Below, piece after piece: positions 45,981 through 53,968 of a DNA stretch of 64,000 nucleotides (the stretch's first letter is position 1; every line of letters begins with the position of its first letter). The stretch is from JBMDXB01 sp048594975 (GTDB taxonomy: Bacteria; Acidobacteriota; Vicinamibacteria; Vicinamibacterales; 2-12-FULL-66-21): NCBI GenBank assembly GCA_048594975.1, contig JBMDXQ010000090.1:248001-312000 (forward strand), given 5' to 3'. The notes below the pieces were generated by a model. It was given only the letters and a program-made list of their open reading frames with translations. It had not been told where the DNA came from and did no database searches. Made by a program: the position numbers and the translations under genes.

Positions 45981-46826
45981 CTACAGCCCGTGTGCCACAA
46001 CCGCGTAGATAATCAGCCCGACGAGCGTCAGGCCAATCAGCACCGCCGACGTGCCCCACAACCGGCCGGCGAGCCACGACCGCTCGCTCGGCGGCGGCAC
46101 GAGCAGTTCCTCGAGCTCACCGGTGCGCTGGAGCCGCTCGTATTCCCCCGGCCGCTCGTGCTGCAGCTCGGCCTCCGGGAGCCGTCCCGTGAAGATCACC
46201 ATGTCCATCGGGAACTTCTCCGGGCGCAGATGCCCGTTGAAGAAATGGATGGTGAAGATGAAGCCGACGGCGAGCAGCGCCTCTTCGCCGTGAATCGTCA
46301 GGGCGATGTTGAACACCCACCCGGGCAGGAGGCGGGAGAACGCTTCCGGGAACCACAGCAGCAGGCCGGATCCACCGATGATCGCCATGCCCCAGAACAC
46401 GGCCCAGTAGTCGAACTTCTCCCAGTAGGTGTAGCGCTCGAACGCGGGGCGCGGACCCCTGCCGACGAACCAGCGCATGTGGTTCAGCAGGTCGGCGAGG
46501 TCGCGCGGCTGCGGCACCATCGATCGCGGCCCCCACAGCAGCCCGTAGTCCTTGTCGATGACCATCCGGTAGAGCACGCGCCCGAGGTGCGTCAGGAAGA
46601 CGCCGATCAGCAGCAGCGCGAACGTGCGGTGCAGGCGGCCGGCGACGGTGAATCCGCCCAGCAGGTGGCTCAGGCGGGAGGCCCACGCCGACATGCTGAA
46701 GATCAACGGCAGCCCGGTGGCGGCGAGGCCGAGGAAGCTGAGCATGAGCAGCCCGTGCAGCAGGCGGTCGGTTCGGTCGAACCGCTTGACGTAGCGGAAC
46801 TGCACCGGCTTCAGGTGGCCGTTCAC
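45981..46826 (-). CDS. Integral membrane cytochrome b, module B
   Basis: This 281-residue protein starts at GTG 46826, overlapping the stop of the 11-haem gene by 4 bp (GTGA). It has five hydrophobic segments and paired histidines (DRLLHGLLML, GRLHRTFALLLIGVFLTHLG and TIHGEEALLAVGFIFTIHFFN). It shares an F-x-Y-x-x-KF-[DE]-YW box and an FPMDMVIFTG box with the 15353-16054 protein. A hydrophobic helix at the C-terminus (GTSAVLIGLTLVGLIIYAVV) is extra. It should exchange electrons between quinones and the periplasmic multihaem partner. Confidence 0.92.
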   Translation of the reverse strand: MNGHLKPVQFRYVKRFDRTDRLLHGLLMLSFLGLAATGLPLIFSMSAWASRLSHLLGGFTVAGRLHRTFALLLIGVFLTHLGRVLYRMVIDKDYGLLWGPRSMVPQPRDLADLLNHMRWFVGRGPRPAFERYTYWEKFDYWAVFWGMAIIGGSGLLLWFPEAFSRLLPGWVFNIALTIHGEEALLAVGFIFTIHFFNGHLRPEKFPMDMVIFTGRLPEAELQHERPGEYERLQRTGELEELLVPPPSERSWLAGRLWGTSAVLIGLTLVGLIIYAVVAHGL

Positions 46827-48127
46827 CGCGACACCCCCCTGCGCCGGTTGCGCCGCACGCGCAGCTCCTTGGCGAACCACATCGTCGTGTGCAGCCCGAA
46901 GAACCCGAAGACCCCGGCGAGGAGCACGGTCATGAACCTCGTCGTGTAGAACAGCAGCGGGCTGCGTCCGCGGTCGTCCTTGTCGGCGTGCGGGTCGTAC
47001 TGGACGAAGTTCTCGTTCGCGCCCTCGTGGCACTTGCCGCACGTCTGCACCAGCCGTCCCGGCGAGATCGGCGACCGCGGATCGCTCGCCGGGAGGATCT
47101 CGTGCGCGCCATGGCAGTCGGCACACCCCGCCACGGTGCGGAAGCCGAGGCTGGTGACCTGGCCGTGGAAGGTGTCGCGAAACGTGGCGACGCGGTCGGC
47201 ATGACACGTCCCGCACTGGCCGATGACCGACAGCTGCCAGCCGATCGACTCGGTACGCTGGATGCCGTGCGCCGTATGACACGTCTGGCAGGCCGGTCCG
47301 CTCTCGTTGCCCTGAGCGAGCAGCCGGCCGTGCGTGCTGGTCTGGAACTGCCGTTCGATGCCCTCGTGGCAGCGGCCGCACGTCGCCGGGACGCGCTGCG
47401 TCGACACGCGGCTTTCGGGATCCGTCGACTGCCGGACGTCATGCGCGCCGTGACAGTCGCTGCACGTCGGCGCGACGACGAGGCCGCTCTTCGCCAGCGC
47501 CCGTCCGTGAATGCTGTCCGCGAACGCCCGCGTCACGTCGCTCGGGATCTTGCCCTTGGCGATGATTTCGGCATTGCCGTGGCAGCGCGCGCAGGTCGCC
47601 GCGATACTGAAATGGTAGGTGCGCGACTCCGGATCGGTCGACCGCCGGATGTCGTGCATCCCGTGGCAGTCGACACACGTCGCCGCCACGGTGGTGCCGC
47701 TGGCGCGGGCGGCAGCGTGGATGCTCCTGGCATACTGCTCGACGGGCTCCGCATGGCACGTGGAGCAGTCGACCTTCGCGAGCTTCTCCGGGTGCGGCAG
47801 CTCCGCCTTCGCCAGGTCGGCGTGGCAGTCCACGCACGCGAACGCGCCGTGGACGGACTTCTCGAAAACGGCGGCCTTGACTACGACCGGGCGCCCGTCG
47901 GCGCGCGCCGCGGAATCGTCTTCGTGGCACGCGAAACAGTCGGAGTTGGCCGGCGGCGCCGGTTCCGTGGCGGCGGCCGCGGGTGCGGGCGCCGCGGCCT
48001 GGAGTGCCCCGCCTGGGGACGTTACCGGTTCCGGCGAGCGCGCCGCCAGCACCAGCGCAAGCGCCCACACGGCGCCTGCAGTGGCGATCAGTCCCCGCGT
48101 GGAGATCGAGGTCCCCCGCCGGACCAT
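46823..48127 (-). CDS. Eleven-haem c-type cytochrome with C-terminal anchor
   Basis: This 434-residue exported protein begins at ATG 48127 with a signal segment (GLIATAGAVWALALVLAARS). It has eleven CXXCH sites: CFACH, CVDCH, CSTCH, CVDCH, CARCH, CSDCH, CGRCH, CQTCH, CGTCH, CADCH and CGKCH. A transmembrane helix (FMTVLLAGVFGFFGLHTTM) lies near the C-terminus. Repeated units such as CVDCHGMHDIRRSTDPESR and CSDCHGAHDVRQSTDPESR show internal duplication and kinship with the nine-haem protein at 14307. It is first in the module B transcript, followed by cytochrome b and the NapC-type protein. Confidence 0.95.
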   Translation of the reverse strand: MVRRGTSISTRGLIATAGAVWALALVLAARSPEPVTSPGGALQAAAPAPAAAATEPAPPANSDCFACHEDDSAARADGRPVVVKAAVFEKSVHGAFACVDCHADLAKAELPHPEKLAKVDCSTCHAEPVEQYARSIHAAARASGTTVAATCVDCHGMHDIRRSTDPESRTYHFSIAATCARCHGNAEIIAKGKIPSDVTRAFADSIHGRALAKSGLVVAPTCSDCHGAHDVRQSTDPESRVSTQRVPATCGRCHEGIERQFQTSTHGRLLAQGNESGPACQTCHTAHGIQRTESIGWQLSVIGQCGTCHADRVATFRDTFHGQVTSLGFRTVAGCADCHGAHEILPASDPRSPISPGRLVQTCGKCHEGANENFVQYDPHADKDDRGRSPLLFYTTRFMTVLLAGVFGFFGLHTTMWFAKELRVRRNRRRGVSR

Positions 48128-48287
48128 CACGCGTCGTGGAACGGCGCCGCGACGGCGAACGCGCCGCCGCAGGCGGCCGGCGACTCCGGGCACGGCCCCG
48201 CGGGCCGCGCCGCCGTGACTGTCGCGTACATCGCCCGGTAGTGTGTGGTGGTCAAGGCCTGTGTCTGCTTTCGTAATCGTTCGTGCG

Positions 48288-48309
48288 CTCCCGGACGCCG
48301 CGCCGGGAG
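48288..48309. promoter_or_regulatory. Hairpin between the 75-residue gene and module B
   Basis: CTCCCGG (48288-48294) pairs with CCGGGAG (48303-48309) across an 8-base loop, in the 251-bp gap before the 11-haem gene. It could be a terminator for the hyp-side transcript or a leader structure. No T-run follows on the minus strand. Confidence 0.4.
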
Positions 48310-48378
48310 AACGGCTGCACAATCCTACGATACATGAGCGTGGGGACGTTGCCGGATGAGGACGGTGGCGCGCGGGCG

Positions 48379-48606
48379 TCAGCGGACGGCGAACAGCCGG
48401 GCAACGACCTCGGCGACATCCGTGCCGCCCACAGCGAGCGCGGCCTCCATCCGCGAGGCAATCGCGCGCGTGACCTCGACGCTGATCGCGTCGATCTCGG
48501 CGCGATCTTCAGGCGACAGCGACGCGGTCTTCCGGCGCAGGCGGTTCAGCTCGTGTCGACAGACTTCCTCGAACCGGCTGTGCAGAGCGGACCCGAGAGG
48601 ATTCAT
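48379..48606 (-). CDS. Small GluTR-dimerisation-like protein
   Basis: This 75-residue protein starts at ATG 48606. Its body RFEEVCRHELNRLRRKTASL then SPEDRAEIDAISVEVTRAIA resembles the long helical C-terminal dimerisation domain of glutamyl-tRNA reductase (HemA), standing alone. That likeness is by eye. The gene lies between the hydrogenase maturation operon and the 11-haem cytochrome, and a haem-synthesis-related partner role would fit, but this is inference. Confidence 0.5.
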   Translation of the reverse strand: MNPLGSALHSRFEEVCRHELNRLRRKTASLSPEDRAEIDAISVEVTRAIASRMEAALAVGGTDVAEVVARLFAVR

Positions 48607-48727
48607 ACGGTGGGTCTGCGTCGCAAAGCGGGTGCCGACCGGCAGACCAGTGCTATCTGCTGGCAAACACACGACTTGCGGTTCGGATCCGGAATTGCGG
48701 AAATGGTGCGTGCCGGGTTCCCGCCGT

Positions 48728-48976
48728 TCAGCGCTTGAGGGACGCGCGGCGGCGGAAAATCCGGAAGACGTCGCCGCGCTCGGCCTGCTGCGCGAGGTAG
48801 CAGATGTCCGAGCAGTTGGGCGAATAGTGATACCCGAGCTGTTCTTCGCGCGACGTCACGTCCTCCCATTCCTCCTCGAGGCCGACGATCGCGTTCGCGG
48901 CGGCAGCGAACTGTTCGGGCTGCGCACCAGGGAAGCGGCGCATCAGGACGGCCAGAACCTTCTCGCGATCCACCAT
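48728..48976 (-). CDS. 82-residue protein with CX3C motif, after the radical SAM gene
   Basis: This 82-residue protein starts at ATG 48976, 92 bp after the radical SAM gene. The N-terminal half is helical (VDREKVLAVLMRRFPGAQPE, AANAIVGLEEEWEDV). The C-terminal half has GYHYSPNCSDICYLAQQAER with Cys55 and Cys59, then GDVFRIFRRR. I do not recognise it. Its position suggests a small partner, substrate or maturation peptide for the radical SAM enzyme, unproven. Confidence 0.6.
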   Translation of the reverse strand: MVDREKVLAVLMRRFPGAQPEQFAAAANAIVGLEEEWEDVTSREEQLGYHYSPNCSDICYLAQQAERGDVFRIFRRRASLKR

Positions 48977-49068
48977 GCCCGGGTGTTGGCAATGGCGGTG
49001 CCAGCGCGGTCCTGGAAAAACCGTGCGAAAACTGGCGAAAAACGGCGTCCCGGGCGCGGCGGACGGTG

Positions 49069-50325
49069 CTACGCGGCGGCGCCGCCGCCGCAATCGGGCG
49101 GCGGTCCGACGGAAACCCGGCGGAGCCGCGTCTGCTGGCGCGAGGCGAACACCGGCCGGGACGCGAGCTTGAGCGCCCGCCGCCACATCTCGTAGCGATA
49201 GAAGTCGAGCGTGCGCGGTGCCAGCAGTGCCGCGTCGTCGGGATTCACGACCAGGCTGACCTCGATGTTCGGCGCAACGCCGATGCGCATGCGGTGGCGG
49301 CGGCAGGCGTCGTACATCGCCGCCATCACGGTGCGCATCTCCTCGTACTTCGGGAACGGCATCTCCTCCATGGCCGACCCGACGGTCGGCCGGAAGATGC
49401 AGACCGTGGGGAACGCCCCGGCAGAGACGATCCGCTCGATCCCCTCGATCGTGTTCTCGATCGGCTCCAGCCCCGCGATGATCTCGCCGGACACCGAACC
49501 ACGCGGCATGCGCGCCACGCAGTACTCCATCGCCTTGAAGAACAGCGACTGCCCGAGCGTGCGCGCCTTGCCCGGGCAGACGCGGGCGAACCAGTCGGCG
49601 TCGAGCAGCTCGATGCAGAACGAGAAGTGATCGGCCCCGAGCTCGATCAGGCGGTCGTAGCGCCAGAACTCCCGCTCGGGCGAGAGCTGCACCCCGACGA
49701 GCAGCCCGACCTCCTCCTTGATGGCGCGGACGAACGGCTCCGCGAACTCGAGGCCGTGCCCCCCCTGGAAGCCGCCGTTGAGGTGCACGAACGTGACGCC
49801 GGAATGCTGCTTGGCCGCCCAGCATGTCTCGACTACGTCCTCGAGCGCTTTCTCGCCGACTTCGTTTTCGCCGACGTTGCACCCGGTCGTGCAGAAGCGG
49901 CAGTTCAAGTCCTGCTGCCAGAACTCGCATACCGGGTTGATGTAGATCCCGAGATAGGTGCCTTGCAGCACGCCGATCTTCGACATGGGCACGTCGCGCG
50001 AGGTCAGCCGGTCGTACCAGGACGGCCGCAGCGGAATACGAATCGGGTAGTGCGAGTCGTCGCGTTCGTCGACGATGGTGTAGGCGTCGGGGCCGCCGCG
50101 GAGCACGAACGGCGACACCTGGGCGTAGCGCTCCGCCACCGGCACGTTTACCCAGATTTCTGGCTTGAGCCAGGATCCGGTAGGAATGGCGATTTCCAGG
50201 CCCGAGCCGAGCCCGGCGCGGGTGCGCACCGCCCGCGCGCCCTCGAGCGGCACGAGCGGGGACACCCGCAGGCCGTGACAGAAGAGTGCGATCTCCAGCT
50301 CGCAGGCGTTCAGCGGGCCGTTCAC
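49069..50325 (-). CDS. Radical SAM protein of the hydrogenase maturation operon
   Basis: This 418-residue protein starts at GTG 50325, with GGGAGG upstream, overlapping the hypB stop by 4 bp. The iron-sulfur Cys are Cys133, Cys142 and Cys145 (C-x8-C-x2-C) plus Cys149, in NPVCEFWQQDLNCRFCTTGC; this is not the usual C-x3-C-x2-C spacing. Barrel motifs follow (FVHLNGGFQGGH, VGVQLSPE, SGEIIAGLEPIENTIE, VAPNIEVSLVVNP). N-terminal residues 1-125 form a separate region. The role in hydrogenase maturation is inferred from context. The C-terminus ends with a Cys-Gly-rich tail. Confidence 0.82.
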   Translation of the reverse strand: MNGPLNACELEIALFCHGLRVSPLVPLEGARAVRTRAGLGSGLEIAIPTGSWLKPEIWVNVPVAERYAQVSPFVLRGGPDAYTIVDERDDSHYPIRIPLRPSWYDRLTSRDVPMSKIGVLQGTYLGIYINPVCEFWQQDLNCRFCTTGCNVGENEVGEKALEDVVETCWAAKQHSGVTFVHLNGGFQGGHGLEFAEPFVRAIKEEVGLLVGVQLSPEREFWRYDRLIELGADHFSFCIELLDADWFARVCPGKARTLGQSLFFKAMEYCVARMPRGSVSGEIIAGLEPIENTIEGIERIVSAGAFPTVCIFRPTVGSAMEEMPFPKYEEMRTVMAAMYDACRRHRMRIGVAPNIEVSLVVNPDDAALLAPRTLDFYRYEMWRRALKLASRPVFASRQQTRLRRVSVGPPPDCGGGAAA

Positions 50326-51056
50326 AGCGACCTCCCTCCGGCCGGCGCCGCCGCGGCACCGGAGACGGCCCGGTACTCGCGCTCGCGCAGCCAGCCAATC
50401 CACTGGTCGATGCCCTCGCCGCAGCGCGCCGATAGCTCGAGGACGCGCGGCTCCGGCATCACGCAGCACACGGAATCGCGAATGCGCGCCACGCTGACGT
50501 CCGGCAGGTGCGGCAGCAGGTCGATCTTGGTCACCAGGACGAGGTCTGCCTTGCGGAACATCACCGGGTACTTGAGCGGCTTGTCATCGCCCTCGGTGAC
50601 CGACAGCAGGACGACGTTGGCGGCCTGGCCGAGGTCGTAGACGGCGGGGCACACCAGGTTGCCGACGTTCTCGATGAACAGGTAGTCGCGGTCGTCGCAC
50701 GCGAGGTCGTGCAGGGCGCGGTGCACCATCGCGGCGTCGAGGTGGCACGCCGACCCCGTGGTGATCGAGGCGGCCCTGATCCCCGCCGCCTTCAACCTTC
50801 TGGCATCACGGTCGGTCGCGAGGTCGCCGGCGAGCGCGCCGATCCGGCGGACGCCGGCGAGCGCTGCGGCCGTCGCTTCGAGCAGCGCCGTCTTGCCCGA
50901 TCCAGGGGAGCCCATGACGTTGATCGCCAGCACCCCGGCCTCGCGGAAGTGATGGCGGTTGTGCTGCGCCTGCCTGTCGTTGGCGGACAGGATGTGCTCG
51001 TGCAGCTCCACCGGCTCGCGCCGGTACTGGTGTTCAGGGCCGTCCGTGTCGCACAT
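50322..51056 (-). CDS. hypB: Hydrogenase nickel-insertion GTPase HypB
   Basis: This 244-residue GTPase has the Walker A VMGSPGSGKTALLE (~50-63), TGSACHLDAAMVHRAL (metal-binding Cys-His), FIENVGNLVCP and VTKIDLLPHL (guanine-specificity NKxD-like). The N-terminus MCDTDGPEHQ lacks the CXXCGC nickel site of E. coli HypB and any His-rich stretch. With HypA it delivers Ni to the hydrogenase large subunit. The start at 51056 overlaps hypA by 23 bp. Confidence 0.95.
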   Translation of the reverse strand: MCDTDGPEHQYRREPVELHEHILSANDRQAQHNRHHFREAGVLAINVMGSPGSGKTALLEATAAALAGVRRIGALAGDLATDRDARRLKAAGIRAASITTGSACHLDAAMVHRALHDLACDDRDYLFIENVGNLVCPAVYDLGQAANVVLLSVTEGDDKPLKYPVMFRKADLVLVTKIDLLPHLPDVSVARIRDSVCCVMPEPRVLELSARCGEGIDQWIGWLREREYRAVSGAAAAPAGGRSL

Positions 51057-51417
51057 CCCTGGGCTCCTCTCGGTCGCTGTCGATATCCATCTCAATCCGC
51101 TCGAGCATGATCTCGTCGCCGTGCTGCAGCGCCGCGGCGGCGCCGCAGACGCCGCAGCGCCGCGGGCCGTCGGCCGGCACCGCCGCGCCGCACGCGCGGC
51201 AGGCCCACCGCGCCGGGACCGGAACAATCTCCAGGCGCGCCTCGCTGCAGATCGTGGGCGCGGCCACGATCCGATAGGCGGTCGCCAGCAGCTCGGGATC
51301 GACGCCGGACAGCTCGCCGATGCGGACGAGCACGAACGTGACCGCGCTCGCGCGGCGGCTGGCCGCCTCCGCGTCGATCCGCTCGATGAGCGCCCTGGCG
51401 ATCGAGTACTCGTGCAC
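51034..51417 (-). CDS. hypA: Hydrogenase nickel-incorporation protein HypA
   Basis: This 127-residue protein begins MHEYSIARALIERID (His2 for Ni), has the zinc ribbon ACRACG...CGVCG (~73-92), and ends with a charged tail. It transfers Ni to the hydrogenase precursor together with HypB. The gene lies 24 bp after hypE and overlaps hypB. Confidence 0.95.
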   Translation of the reverse strand: MHEYSIARALIERIDAEAASRRASAVTFVLVRIGELSGVDPELLATAYRIVAAPTICSEARLEIVPVPARWACRACGAAVPADGPRRCGVCGAAAALQHGDEIMLERIEMDIDSDREEPRDVRHGRP

Positions 51418-51441
51418 CTCGGCCCTCGCGCCCGCTGCGCG

Positions 51442-52458
51442 TCAACAGATTCGCGGCAGCAGCTCCCCGTCGGGCTCCGCCAGCAGCCGCCGGCCGAACC
51501 CGGTGTCGAGGACGATCGACCCCGGCAGGTCCGCGACGCAGCCGCCGACGATCGCCGCGTCACGCCCGAGCGGGTGGGCGCGCAGCGCCGCCACCACGCG
51601 TTCGGCGGCATCGGCGCGGACCCCCATGAGCGCCTTGCCCTCGTTCGCGACCGCCAGCGGGTCGAGCCCCAGCAGCTCGCACGCGGCGCGGACCTCGTCA
51701 CGCACCGGTATCGCGCGCTCATCGAGGACGATTCCCACGCGGCTCTTCGCCGCCATCTCGTGCAGCGCGCTGGCCACGCCGCCGCGGGTCGGGTCCTTCA
51801 TCGCCGTGACGGCGCCGGCGGCGGCATCGAGCGCGGCACGCACCAGGCCGTTCAGCGGCGCCACGTCGGAGGTCAGCGCGCCCCGCAGATCCAGCTGGTG
51901 CCGCGCCGCCATCACCGCCACGCCATGGTCGCCGACCGTCCCGGTGACCACGATCGCGTCACCGGGGCACAGGCCGCGGTCACGGATGACGCGGTCTGCC
52001 ATCGCGACGCCGGCGGTGTTGACGACCAGGCCGTCGATCTCGCCGCGCCCCATGACCTTCGTGTCGCCGCTGACGATGGCGACGCCGGCCTCGGCGCACG
52101 CGGCGGCCATCGAGGTGCGCAGCGCGCGCAGGCGTTCGAGGGGGAATCCCTCCTCGATCACCAGCGCACAGGTCAACCCGAGCGGCTCGGTGCCCCCCAT
52201 GACCGCCAGGTCGTTCACAGTACCGCAGATCGCCAGCCGGCCGATGTCTCCGCCGGGAAACTCGAGCGGCTGGATGACGTGCGAATCGGTGGTCACGATC
52301 AGCCAGCGGTCGCCGGCGGGGATCGCGGCGCCGTCATCCATCGCTGCCGCCACCGGCGACGCGCGATCGACGAGGAGCCCCTCGATGAGCGATCGCATCG
52401 CGCGGCCGCCGGCGCCGTGCTTCATCGCGATGCGATCGACCGACCGTGCAACGCTCAT
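51442..52458 (-). CDS. hypE: Hydrogenase maturation protein HypE (thiocarbamate dehydratase)
   Basis: This 338-residue PurM-like ATPase has AMKHGAGGRAM near the N-terminus, DDGAAIP, TTDSHVIQPLEFPGGDIG, CGTVNDLAVMG and VSGDTKVMGRGE, and ends PRIC, with the C-terminal Cys that is thiocarbamoylated and dehydrated to thiocyanate. It makes the CN ligands with HypF. It starts 14 bp after the hypD stop. Confidence 0.96.
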   Translation of the reverse strand: MSVARSVDRIAMKHGAGGRAMRSLIEGLLVDRASPVAAAMDDGAAIPAGDRWLIVTTDSHVIQPLEFPGGDIGRLAICGTVNDLAVMGGTEPLGLTCALVIEEGFPLERLRALRTSMAAACAEAGVAIVSGDTKVMGRGEIDGLVVNTAGVAMADRVIRDRGLCPGDAIVVTGTVGDHGVAVMAARHQLDLRGALTSDVAPLNGLVRAALDAAAGAVTAMKDPTRGGVASALHEMAAKSRVGIVLDERAIPVRDEVRAACELLGLDPLAVANEGKALMGVRADAAERVVAALRAHPLGRDAAIVGGCVADLPGSIVLDTGFGRRLLAEPDGELLPRIC

Positions 52459-52472
52459 GACGAAAGGGACAG

Positions 52473-53666
52473 TCAAGGCGTGGCCGGAACCGGACGGCGT
52501 TGGCGAGGTGGCGCGTCCATGTGCGGCGTGACGTTGAGCGTCCCCGTTTCTCCGTACTGGTACCAGATGCGGCACGTGCCTTCGCTGCTCACCATGCAGG
52601 CGCCGACCGGGCTGTCGGGCAGGCACGCGCTCGCGAAGAGCGGGCAGTCGCGCGGCGATGCAATCCCCGTCATGATCTCGCCGCAGATGCACGCCGCGGC
52701 TGCCGGCCGCGGTGCATCGCCCCGTACCGCGCTCACGTCGATGTCGAACCGGCGCCGTGCGTCGAGGTGGCGCCACTGCTCGCGCAGCCGCAGATTGCCG
52801 CCGGGCACGTGGGCGATGCCGCGCCAGCGCCCGCCGGCCGTCTCGAAGACGCGCCACAGCTGCGCCAGCGCGCGCGCGTTCCCCTCGCGCGTCACGCAGC
52901 GCGGGAACATGTTCTCCACCGCCGGACGGCGATCGCGCACCAGCTCCACGAGGCGCAGGAGCGCCGCCAGAATGTCCAGCGGCTCGAACCCGGCGACTAC
53001 CACCGGGACGCCGTGGCGCGCCGCGAACGGCTCGAACAGGCCCCAGCCGGTAACCGTGGCGGCGTGGCCCGCCGCGACGAACCCTTCGACCCGTGAGCCG
53101 CGAATCGCCGCCACCACCTCCATCGCCGGCGGACTGTACTTGTGCGCGGACAGCACGAAGAAGTTCTTCGGCGGATCGTTCAGCACGACCGCCGCGGTCG
53201 CGACCGCGGTCGTCTCGAAGCCGCTCGCGAAGAACACGACCGGCTCGTCGCACCCGCGCGCGATCTCCACCGCCTGCGCGATCGAGTACACGACGTCGAC
53301 GCGCCCTCCCTCCGCCTGCGCGTCGGCGAGCGAGCGCGACGTCCCGGGCACGCGCACCATGTCGCCGTAAGTCGCGACGCGCACGCCCTGGCGCACCAGC
53401 GCGACCGCCTCGTCCACTTCCGGCTGGTCGGTGACACACACCGGGCACCCTGGCCCCATGATCACGTTCAGCGCCGGCGGCAGCACGGCGCGCAGCCCGA
53501 AGCGCGCGATCGCCTGCTCGTGGCTGCCGCACACGTGCATGAGGGTGATCGGCGCGCGCGCGATCGACGCGGCGACCCGCGCCAGCGCCGCCGCCAGGGC
53601 GGCGCCGCGCACCGGGTCGCGGAACTTCAGCTCGCGCGCCGCCTGCCCGCTGTCAACGCTCGCCAT
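52473..53666 (-). CDS. hypD: Hydrogenase maturation iron-sulfur protein HypD
   Basis: This 397-residue scaffold shows MHVCGSHEQAI (Cys46), GPGCPVCVT, FFASGFETTA, LSAHKYSPPAM and VAGFEPLDIL. The 4Fe-4S Cys region toward the end is CICGEIMTG, CPLFASAC, GACMVSSEGTCRIWY. With HypC and HypE it assembles the Fe(CN)2CO unit. It overlaps the hypC end by 14 bp. Confidence 0.96.
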   Translation of the reverse strand: MASVDSGQAARELKFRDPVRGAALAAALARVAASIARAPITLMHVCGSHEQAIARFGLRAVLPPALNVIMGPGCPVCVTDQPEVDEAVALVRQGVRVATYGDMVRVPGTSRSLADAQAEGGRVDVVYSIAQAVEIARGCDEPVVFFASGFETTAVATAAVVLNDPPKNFFVLSAHKYSPPAMEVVAAIRGSRVEGFVAAGHAATVTGWGLFEPFAARHGVPVVVAGFEPLDILAALLRLVELVRDRRPAVENMFPRCVTREGNARALAQLWRVFETAGGRWRGIAHVPGGNLRLREQWRHLDARRRFDIDVSAVRGDAPRPAAAACICGEIMTGIASPRDCPLFASACLPDSPVGACMVSSEGTCRIWYQYGETGTLNVTPHMDAPPRQRRPVPATP

Positions 53667-53967
53667 CCCGGTCGACCCCCGCCGACGTCGCCTCGATCTC
53701 GCCGCGCACGTCGGCGGCCATCAGGTCGAGGTCCTCCGCGTCGTCGCACGCCGCACGCAGCAGCTGCTCGTAGAGCGCGAGCGTGCCGGCGATGTCGTCG
53801 TCGGGAATGCGGCGGATCGCGTAGCCGACGTGGTTCAGCACGTAGTCGCCCGGCCCGACCGGCCGATCGACCAGCTCCAGGCGGACCGTCCGCTGGACGC
53901 CGAAAAAGTCCACCACCGCCGTGGAGCCGTTCACTTCGACCACGCGACCCGGAACGCCCAGACACAT
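53653..53967 (-). CDS. hypC: Hydrogenase maturation chaperone HypC
   Basis: This 104-residue protein starts MCLGVPGRVVEV at ATG 53967; Cys2 binds the iron centre. VDFFGVQRTVRLELV and VGPGDYVLNHVGYAIRRI complete the HypC/HupF fold. It is a little longer than the ~90-residue norm, with a charged tail (DDAEDLDLMAADVRGEIE). It carries the Fe(CN)2CO group between HypD and the hydrogenase large subunit. Confidence 0.95.
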   Translation of the reverse strand: MCLGVPGRVVEVNGSTAVVDFFGVQRTVRLELVDRPVGPGDYVLNHVGYAIRRIPDDDIAGTLALYEQLLRAACDDAEDLDLMAADVRGEIEATSAGVDRDGER

Positions 53968-53968
53968 G

